A stretch of DNA of 7,054 nt from an uncultured Maribacter sp. (lineage in GTDB: Bacteria; Bacteroidota; Bacteroidia; Flavobacteriales; Flavobacteriaceae), in assembly GCA_905479535.1 (NCBI GenBank), contig CAJQMW010000215.1, positions 1-7,054 on the forward strand, in the 5' to 3' direction. Below are positions 1 to 5,034 of the stretch, piece by piece (position 1 is the stretch's first letter; every line of letters starts with the position of its first letter). The notes beneath the pieces are model-generated. The model searched no databases. It saw only the letters and a list, made by a program, of their open reading frames with translations, and was not told where the DNA came from. Both the position numbers and the translations under genes were made by a program.

Positions 1-1
1 G

Positions 2-145
2 GCACACAAAATGGTACAAAAGCAAGCTTTTGTTATGGCCCTTGGGGATACGCCCGCTCATGACCACAAATATAGCAATATCAGTACGCGACACCCGAGG
101 CAAGCCATCCGGGAATTCCAACGATTAAAGAATAGAACTAATTAA
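2..145 (+). CDS. C-terminal fragment of an unidentified protein (truncated by the window edge)
   Basis: An open frame enters from the left edge and ends at TAA (143-145), giving about 47 residues. The visible tail starts with a mildly hydrophobic stretch around MVQKQAFVMALGD. It then becomes polar and basic, with HDHKYSNIS, RHPRQAIREF and a final RLKNRTN. I do not recognise the family. The first dozen residues faintly recall the end of multidrug MFS transporters, but the polar tail does not fit, so no function is assigned. The stop lies 12 bases before the TTG of the next gene and in the same frame, so the two could share an mRNA. It may also be a non-coding open frame; the evidence is only the lack of stops over 47 codons and the protein-like composition. 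Confidence 0.4.
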   Translation, partial: AHKMVQKQAFVMALGDTPAHDHKYSNISTRHPRQAIREFQRLKNRTN

Positions 146-157
146 AAAATAGAAATC

Positions 158-1096
158 TTGAAAACAGCTGGAATCATTGGTGGTTCGGGCTTTATTGGAA
201 GCCATACCACAAAGAAATTTTTACAAGAGGGATTTAAGGTCAGGGTATCCGCAACCGATATTTCCAAAACAGAGAAATATAAGCATTTGAAAGAACTGCC
301 AAATGCTGAAAATTTAGAAATCTTTCCGCTAAAAGTTGAAAACAAAAATCAGTTAAAAGAATTCATCAACGGTTGTGATATCGTTGTGCACGGGGGTACT
401 CCTTTTCAGTTGGATGTTCAAGATCCTAAAACAGAATTATTCGACCCTACCATTAAAGGAACGGAGAACTTTCTTGAAGTTGTAAATCAGACTCCAAATA
501 TCGATAAGGTAGTATTAATTGCTTCTGTAGCTTCATATAATACAAATTTTCCAATGCCAGCTGGCGGAAAAGGGCCTAGCGATACATTTGACGAAAGCGA
601 TACGCCCTTTATGAGCGAAGAAAGCCATCCTTATGCACAAGCTAAATTTATTGCGAACCAAACCGTAGAAAGCTTTATTAAAGAACATCCGAATACCGAT
701 TTTGAAATTACGAGTGTTTCCCCTGTGGCAGTAATGGGAAAATCACTATCAAATAGACAAGATTCGACTTCTTCGGGATTACAATACTTGTTTAAGAATA
801 AAATAGCTCCCAACCCATTTATTCAAATGATTTATGATAATGATGCTGAGTTTGCAATAGTTGACGTGAAAAATGTGGCGGATGGAATTTATAATGCCGG
901 CATTAAAAAAGGATTACACGGTAAAAATTATTTATTCAGTAGTGAAAGTTGGAAGGTATCTCACATCTCGGCGATGTTAAATAGTGAGAAGCCAAAGGGC
1001 AACGCACGAATAGTTTATAAGAACGATGCTGCAAAACAAGATTTGGGAATTGAATTCGATCCTGCGATTGTTCCCTTACAAGCATTTAATAATTGA
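158..1096 (+). CDS. Extended SDR / dihydroflavonol-4-reductase-like NAD(P)-dependent oxidoreductase
   Basis: A 312-residue protein of the NAD-dependent epimerase/dehydratase superfamily. A Rossmann fold starts at residue 3, with the dinucleotide loop GGSGFIG at 8-14. R29, just after beta-2 (KVRVSATD), fits NADPH preference. VVHGGTPFQLD (76-86) and IKGTENFLEVV (99-109) match the DFR/cinnamoyl-CoA reductase/Gre2-like group, which reduces aldehydes or ketones. The likely catalytic set is S123 or S126, Y159 and K163 (YAQAK). FAIVDVKNVADG (232-243) is the usual late motif of extended SDRs. There is no signal peptide, so it should be cytosolic. The start is TTG: an in-frame TAA ends 12 bases upstream and no ATG or GTG lies between, while the Rossmann strand needs this start. 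Substrate unknown. The next gene follows after 24 bases. Confidence 0.9.
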   Translation: MKTAGIIGGSGFIGSHTTKKFLQEGFKVRVSATDISKTEKYKHLKELPNAENLEIFPLKVENKNQLKEFINGCDIVVHGGTPFQLDVQDPKTELFDPTIKGTENFLEVVNQTPNIDKVVLIASVASYNTNFPMPAGGKGPSDTFDESDTPFMSEESHPYAQAKFIANQTVESFIKEHPNTDFEITSVSPVAVMGKSLSNRQDSTSSGLQYLFKNKIAPNPFIQMIYDNDAEFAIVDVKNVADGIYNAGIKKGLHGKNYLFSSESWKVSHISAMLNSEKPKGNARIVYKNDAAKQDLGIEFDPAIVPLQAFNN

Positions 1097-1120
1097 TTGC
1101 TAAAAAATATTGTTAACCAA

Positions 1121-1846
1121 ATGATAAAATTCTTTAGAAAAATTCGCCAAAAACTGCTGTCAGAAGGCAAAACTGGAACGTATTTCAAATATGCCATTGG
1201 GGAAATCTTGCTTGTAATGATAGGAATACTATTGGCGCTACAGGTAAATGATTGGAATGAAGCCAGAAAGCAAGAAAAAAAGGAAAAACAAATATTACGG
1301 CAGTTAAAAAATGAATTGAATGAAGATTACGTAATACTCAATGAAATAATTGGAGAAAATGAATTTATCATCACATCGTGCAATGTATTACTAGAACATC
1401 TTGAAAATGATCTGGCCTATCATGATGGCCTAGCGGTTTATTTTGATGGGTGGGCGACCCCATCTGTACTCGAGTTCAACAGCTCTACCTATCAAAACCT
1501 GATAACGACCGGCCCAGGCATTGTTACAAATGATTCTTTAAGGAATAGCATATTAAAACTATACAATTACCACTACACCAAGGCAAAAACTTTTAATGAT
1601 TACTATAAGAGTGATTTTCACAGTTTTATTGCGCCCATACAATTACAAAATGTGGAGGCCGTAGAGTGGGGAAAATCCAGTGTTCCCATTGATTATGAAG
1701 GACTCAAACAAAACACGTTGTTCATTAATGCATTAAAATGGACCAAAAACGGTCATCGGGTAAATAATCTTGTATTCGATAATCTTCAAGAATTGATTCG
1801 TGAACTTATTGTAATGATCGAAGATGAGCTAGCTGGGAGAAAATAA
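1121..1846 (+). CDS. DUF6090-like single-pass membrane protein, copy A
   Basis: A 241-residue protein of unknown function. A basic head (MIKFFRKIRQK, 1-11) is followed by a transmembrane segment at about 22-42 within the family signature YAIGEILLVMIGILLALQ (24-41), then NDWNE. The basic head suggests N-in topology, placing the ~195-residue remainder in the periplasm. That part starts with a charged helical stretch (48-80) and carries the family-like pattern SSTYQNLITTGPGIVTNDSLR at 121-141. An upstream in-frame TTG at 1097 would add eight residues, but the ATG at 1121 matches the heads of the two downstream paralogues and is preferred. It is the most diverged of the three anchors (LLSEGKTGTYFKY instead of LLTENKFSKYLLY). 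It ends 11 bases before the next copy and is probably cotranscribed with it. Confidence 0.85.
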   Translation: MIKFFRKIRQKLLSEGKTGTYFKYAIGEILLVMIGILLALQVNDWNEARKQEKKEKQILRQLKNELNEDYVILNEIIGENEFIITSCNVLLEHLENDLAYHDGLAVYFDGWATPSVLEFNSSTYQNLITTGPGIVTNDSLRNSILKLYNYHYTKAKTFNDYYKSDFHSFIAPIQLQNVEAVEWGKSSVPIDYEGLKQNTLFINALKWTKNGHRVNNLVFDNLQELIRELIVMIEDELAGRK

Positions 1847-1857
1847 AGGAATAAAAG

Positions 1858-2652
1858 ATGATAAAATTCTTCAGAAACATTAGAAAACAATTGTTGACCG
1901 AAAACAAGTTCAGCAAATACCTACTCTATGCCATCGGAGAAATCGTACTTGTGGTCATAGGGATATTGATTGCGCTACAGATCAATAATTGGAAAGAAGC
2001 TAGAAAAGATTTAAAAGTAGAGATAACCATTTTAAAAAATATAAAAAAAGATGTTTCATTAGACATTGAAGATGTTGTGTTCAATATTAAGTACCACAAG
2101 GTATTCCTTGAAAGTGAAAAAAAATTGTACGGTTATATTCAAGGCAATGAAAACATAAAAGAATCTAAAATTGAATTTGTTAATTCCTTGGGTTCCCCCC
2201 TATTCACAATGCTTCATCAAGCTTCTTTTACCAATCTTCAAAATAATGATTTGGGTATCATTACCAATAACGAGCTTGAGCAACAAATATCCCGTCATTA
2301 CGATTTTTTTGTTCGGGTCATTCTAACCTTGGAAAATGAAATGAGGGAATACGAAACGTATCCCTCCAAACTCCCATACTATTTAAAATATTTCAGTACG
2401 GAGGACAGCATTAGTATACTATCCAATGAGGAACTGAATTCCAATAATTATTACAACCCAAATTTTGAAAGAACCGCCTTAAAATTAATCGACGCTAAAG
2501 GCTTACAAGAAGACAATGCCTTTAAAATAATACTTGCCGAAAGTATTTTCTTCAGACAAACAAAAATTAGGTTCTACGAAGACTTTTTAAACAGGATTGA
2601 AGATATAATCGGGAAGATAGATACCGAACTATTATTACTTGAAGCCAAATGA
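1858..2652 (+). CDS. DUF6090-like single-pass membrane protein, copy B
   Basis: A 264-residue paralogue of the preceding gene, function unknown. It has the basic head MIKFFRNIRKQ, the anchor YAIGEIVLVVIGILIALQ (24-41) and INNW, then a presumed periplasmic domain rich in helix and charge. QASFTNLQNNDLGIITNNEL (121-140) corresponds to the SSTYQNL...TNDSL segment of copy A, so the domains are homologous but very diverged. The C-terminal part (about 220-264) looks coiled and amphipathic (FLNRIEDIIGKIDTELLLLE). An AAGGA overlapping the upstream stop at 1846-1850 lies 7 bases before the ATG, an SD-like signal rare in this window. Its TGA stop (2650-2652) overlaps an ATG at 2649, the start of a relict fourth copy. 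Anchor DNA is nearly the same as in copy C. Confidence 0.87.
   Translation: MIKFFRNIRKQLLTENKFSKYLLYAIGEIVLVVIGILIALQINNWKEARKDLKVEITILKNIKKDVSLDIEDVVFNIKYHKVFLESEKKLYGYIQGNENIKESKIEFVNSLGSPLFTMLHQASFTNLQNNDLGIITNNELEQQISRHYDFFVRVILTLENEMREYETYPSKLPYYLKYFSTEDSISILSNEELNSNNYYNPNFERTALKLIDAKGLQEDNAFKIILAESIFFRQTKIRFYEDFLNRIEDIIGKIDTELLLLEAK
1900..1992 (+). repeat. Anchor-coding segment near-duplicated at 2822-2914
   Basis: Codons 15-45 of copy B align without gaps to codons 15-45 of copy C (2822-2914). By hand I count 8 differences in 93 bases, 7 of them synonymous and one N to D. Similarity stops soon after the anchor: beyond about codon 47 the two genes show no obvious DNA similarity. The duplication covers ENKFSKYLLY and the transmembrane signature. 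This suggests recent copying or gene conversion of the anchor module, or very strong constraint on it. Confidence 0.75.
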
Positions 2653-2681
2653 TAAAATTCTTTCGGAAGATTAGACAAAAA
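2649..2681 (+). pseudogene. Relict head of a fourth DUF6090 gene
   Basis: The ATG at 2649 overlaps the TGA of copy B (ATGA) and reads MIKFFRKIRQK, the exact head expected of this family (compare MIKFFRKIRQK in copy A and MRKFFRRIRQK in copy C). Right after codon 11 the frame passes into the palindromic repeat. It continues with unrelated residues (DLPSSKGIEGW..., then TKPTPDPF) to a TAG at 2757-2759, giving a 36-codon mini-frame. The transmembrane anchor and periplasmic domain are absent. Copy C downstream has its own complete head in another frame, so this is an extra, truncated copy rather than the start of copy C. It could still be translated as a leader peptide coupled to copy B. I consider a deletion or insertion scar more likely. 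Confidence 0.6.
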
Positions 2682-2685
2682 GACC

Positions 2686-2766
2686 TCCCCTCCTCGAAGG
2701 GGATTGAGGGGTGGGTAAAGGCATCGGGCAAAACAAAACCCACCCCTGACCCCTTCTAGTAAGGGA
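2686..2766. repeat. Imperfect inverted repeat with G/C-box arms (MITE- or REP-like)
   Basis: The left arm 2686-2716 and right arm 2738-2766 are near reverse complements. Both contain GAAGGGG and AGGGGTGGGT when read in the left-arm sense. A loop of about 21 bases (2717-2737) separates them. Each arm also holds a small hairpin: CCCCT/AGGGG in the left, CCCTT/AAGGG in the right. The transcript could therefore form a long stem or two short ones. Repeats rich in CCCACCCCT and AGGGGTGGGT boxes are, from my general knowledge, dispersed in many Flavobacteriia genomes and are short non-coding elements. It sits directly after the 11-codon relict head and 13 bases before copy C. No run of T follows, so a classical terminator is unlikely. 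It encodes no transposase. Confidence 0.8.
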
Positions 2767-2779
2767 AAAACATCGTGTT

Positions 2780-3508
2780 ATGAGAAAATTCTTCCGTCGA
2801 ATCCGTCAAAAATTACTAACTGAAAACAAGTTCAGCAAATACCTCCTTTATGCCATCGGAGAAATCGTGCTTGTGGTCATAGGCATATTGATCGCCTTAC
2901 AGATCAATGATTGGAATGAGAATCAGAAGAAACAAAAATTAAAAGCTTCGTACAAAATCTCTTTAATAAATGACCTCTCATCAGATACGTTACTATTGGG
3001 TAGATTGATTGCGCAAAATTACAATATCATGAAGTCCTTGAGAATGCAACAAGAGCGGTTTTTGGGGCCGGAGACACCGATCGACACCCTTGTTAAAATT
3101 GCGAGAAATGAATTTGATCCTGAATTAAATACACGTTTTAAGTATAATAGAAATACGCTGAACACCTTGATCGCATCAGGCAACATTGATCTTTTCACTA
3201 AAGAATTCAATGAAATGCTAATGGCCTTGATTTCTTTACAGGACATCGAAAGAGAAAATTCGAAATGGTATTCAGAAATATATTCAAGCAAAGCATCAAG
3301 GTTTTCAGATGATTATCCGGTATCCGGGCATCAAAATTCGAATCTTTTTAATTCAATCTGGATCGATATCGATGAAAAAAAACTGATATCTGGCTTTATT
3401 AGTCTAACGGATATCAAGGGGTTCGCCCATTATAAATTTGTTAATGACATAGAAAATTTAAAAGAGCGAACAACTATTGTTTTAAAGCAAATCAGTAGTC
3501 AGAATTAA
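2780..3508 (+). CDS. DUF6090-like single-pass membrane protein, copy C
   Basis: A 242-residue third paralogue, function unknown. The basic head MRKFFRRIRQK is followed by LLTENKFSKYLL, the anchor YAIGEIVLVVIGILIALQ (24-41) and INDWNE, then a presumed periplasmic domain of about 195 residues. RNTLNTLIASGNIDLFTKEF (124-143) corresponds to the conserved pattern of copies A and B. Here the following helix runs NEMLMALISLQDIERENSKWY, without the tyrosine-containing stretch (LYNYHY or RHYDFF) seen in A and B. The start ATG at 2780 matches the family head and lies just after the palindromic repeat, so the repeat forms most of its leader and may influence its translation. An ordinary intergenic stretch of 26 bases separates it from the next gene. 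Confidence 0.86.
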   Translation: MRKFFRRIRQKLLTENKFSKYLLYAIGEIVLVVIGILIALQINDWNENQKKQKLKASYKISLINDLSSDTLLLGRLIAQNYNIMKSLRMQQERFLGPETPIDTLVKIARNEFDPELNTRFKYNRNTLNTLIASGNIDLFTKEFNEMLMALISLQDIERENSKWYSEIYSSKASRFSDDYPVSGHQNSNLFNSIWIDIDEKKLISGFISLTDIKGFAHYKFVNDIENLKERTTIVLKQISSQN

Positions 3509-3534
3509 TTCAATAGCAACATAAACTAAAGTCC

Positions 3535-4026
3535 ATGGAAAAAGCATATAGAAATTTAGGATACATTTTACTACTATTGATTCCATTGACATTCCTGGGG
3601 TTTCATAAAACGTACTTTGTTCAATTCCCGAATTTTGAAGAAAACATAACTACGTTTATTCATCTCCGTGCATTCATCGCCTCTATCATGATAATAGCCG
3701 GGATTTATTCCTGTGATGCCGGTTGTTTTGAAAGTGTAACCGCAGAAGGTACTATTCATGGGCAGGTTTCCGCTATCACATTTCCTTCGGCTATACTGGG
3801 AATACCGCTTTTAGGCATTTCGTTCAGAAAACAGGTGGCTTTTCGAAAGTTTATGTGGTATACATTAATTTCCGCTGTTTTAGCTGGGATATTTATGGTT
3901 AATATGATCGGCACTTTTGAAACAAGCACATATACCGGTTTGTGGCAACGACTTCCGCTACTTACAATTTTTATATGGACCTCGGTAATCGGACTTTCTT
4001 TGTTCAAGGCTAACAGAGAGACTTAA
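3535..4026 (+). CDS. Small multi-pass membrane protein, apparent chimera with a DUF998-like C-terminal half
   Basis: A 163-residue hydrophobic protein with about five predicted membrane segments, near 7-23, 42-58, 78-95, 105-124 and 140-157. Residues 1-51 (YRNLGYILLLLIPLTFLGF, HKTYFVQFPNF, TFIHLRAFIASI) resemble the N-terminus of a Bacteroidota membrane family that, as I recall, normally continues with WVL-type residues into further helices. From about residue 52 the pattern changes to that of DUF998: MIIAGIYSCDAGC, then EGTIHGQVSAITFP (71-84) and GLWQRLPLLTIFIW (135-148). DUF998 proteins usually exceed 200 residues with several helices before the G(I/F)xxxDxG motif, and those are missing here. 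I infer an in-frame deletion fusion with its junction near 3680-3695. Function unknown. It could instead be a short native DUF998 variant. Confidence 0.75.
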   Translation: MEKAYRNLGYILLLLIPLTFLGFHKTYFVQFPNFEENITTFIHLRAFIASIMIIAGIYSCDAGCFESVTAEGTIHGQVSAITFPSAILGIPLLGISFRKQVAFRKFMWYTLISAVLAGIFMVNMIGTFETSTYTGLWQRLPLLTIFIWTSVIGLSLFKANRET

Positions 4027-4085
4027 AACAAGTGATCTAAACTAGATATTACACTGTTTCCTTAAAATAATTAGACAAAACGATC

Positions 4086-4991
4086 ATGAAAAAAATACTT
4101 AGAACTCCGGAAAGTCAATTTGATGATTTACCTGATTACAATTTTACCAGCAACTATTTAGATGTCGAAGAAGGCCTACGTCTTCATTATTTGGATGAAG
4201 GAAATAAAAGCGATCCGATAGTATTGTTATTACATGGCGAGCCCAGTTGGTCCTATTTATATCGTAAAATGATTCCGATACTGTCCAATAATTTTCGTGT
4301 AATAGCTCCTGATTTGATAGGTTTTGGAAAATCGGACAAGCCCATGGACAAATCGAGTTATACCTACCAAAAGCATATGGACTGGTTGACCGTTTTTATA
4401 GAAAAATTGAACCTTACGGGAATCCTACTTTTTTGTCAAGATTGGGGCGGGTTAACGGGATTACGCTTGATTACCGAAATGGAAGATCGGTTTTCAATGG
4501 TGATCGCCTCCAATACTACGTTGCCCACGGGCAAGATTCCTATGCCCGAGAGTTTTTTAAAGTGGAGGGAATATTCCCAACATTCCCCTGGCTTTGACAT
4601 TGGCAAGGTCATAGACATGGGCACTATTCAGCCACTATCCGAAGAGGTCATTGCTGCCTACAATGCACCCTACCCCTCGGAGGAATACAAAGCCGGGGCT
4701 AGAATATTTCCAACATTGGTCCCTATTGACCCCGATGGTCCTGAATCGATTAAAAATCAACTGGCTTGGGAAAAATTAAAAAAATGGAACAAACCGTTCT
4801 TGACCGTTTTCGGAGACGGGGACGACATCATGCGAGGAGCGGAAAAGACCTTTCAAAAACTGGTGCCCGGGGCGGAAGGACAAAACCATACCCTATTAAA
4901 TGCAGGCCATTTTATTCAGGAAGAAAAGGGAGAAGTGCTTGCCGACTTACTACTAGACTTTTACAGAAATAATACAGCCAACTTAGAATAG
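4086..4991 (+). CDS. Haloalkane dehalogenase, subfamily HLD-I (alpha/beta hydrolase)
   Basis: A 301-residue protein, close to the roughly 310 residues of DhlA of Xanthobacter and aligning along its whole length from the N-terminal LRTPESQFDDLPDY. HLD-I enzymes hydrolyse carbon-halogen bonds to an alcohol and halide. The visible parts are the oxyanion motif HGEPSW (50-55), RVIAPDLIGFGKSDKP (71-86), and the nucleophile D119 in QDWGG with the adjacent halide-binding W120. The second halide-binding tryptophan is W160 in the cap (FLKWREYSQ), aligned with DhlA W175. The acid is D246 in FGDGDD and the base H275 in NAGHFIQEE. There is no signal peptide, so it is probably cytosolic. Natural substrates cannot be read from the sequence, and some HLD-like proteins act on epoxides or lactones. 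It lies 43 bases before an acyl-CoA synthetase gene on the same strand. Confidence 0.9.
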   Translation: MKKILRTPESQFDDLPDYNFTSNYLDVEEGLRLHYLDEGNKSDPIVLLLHGEPSWSYLYRKMIPILSNNFRVIAPDLIGFGKSDKPMDKSSYTYQKHMDWLTVFIEKLNLTGILLFCQDWGGLTGLRLITEMEDRFSMVIASNTTLPTGKIPMPESFLKWREYSQHSPGFDIGKVIDMGTIQPLSEEVIAAYNAPYPSEEYKAGARIFPTLVPIDPDGPESIKNQLAWEKLKKWNKPFLTVFGDGDDIMRGAEKTFQKLVPGAEGQNHTLLNAGHFIQEEKGEVLADLLLDFYRNNTANLE

Positions 4992-5034
4992 AAGGTTTTA
5001 AAAGGGAATTTGTAGTTAATTACAATCAAAACAT

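Noticed and set aside
1097..1120. TTG at 1097 as the start of DUF6090 copy A
   Set aside because: It adds eight residues absent from the paralogues. The ATG at 1121 gives the exact family head MIKFFRKIRQK.
2686..2766. The palindrome as a classical rho-independent terminator after copy B
   Set aside because: No T tract follows on the + strand (AAAAAC follows). The composition matches a dispersed G/C-box repeat instead.
3019..3291. A 90-codon open frame on the minus strand inside copy C
   Set aside because: It is antisense to a well-supported gene, shows no recognisable domain, and is low-complexity in Leu, Ser and Ile. It is a shadow of the + strand gene.
3433..3440. TAAATTTG matching the Bacteroidota -7 box TAnnTTTG, as a promoter for the gene at 3535
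   Set aside because: It lies inside the coding sequence of copy C (YKFV codons) and has no TTTG -33 box at the proper distance upstream.
4031..4055. Hairpin ATCTA-AAC-TAGAT flanked by AGTG/CACT as a terminator between the DUF998-like gene and the dehalogenase
   Set aside because: The stem is AT-rich with a 4-base bulge and no T run follows directly. Chance structure is as likely.
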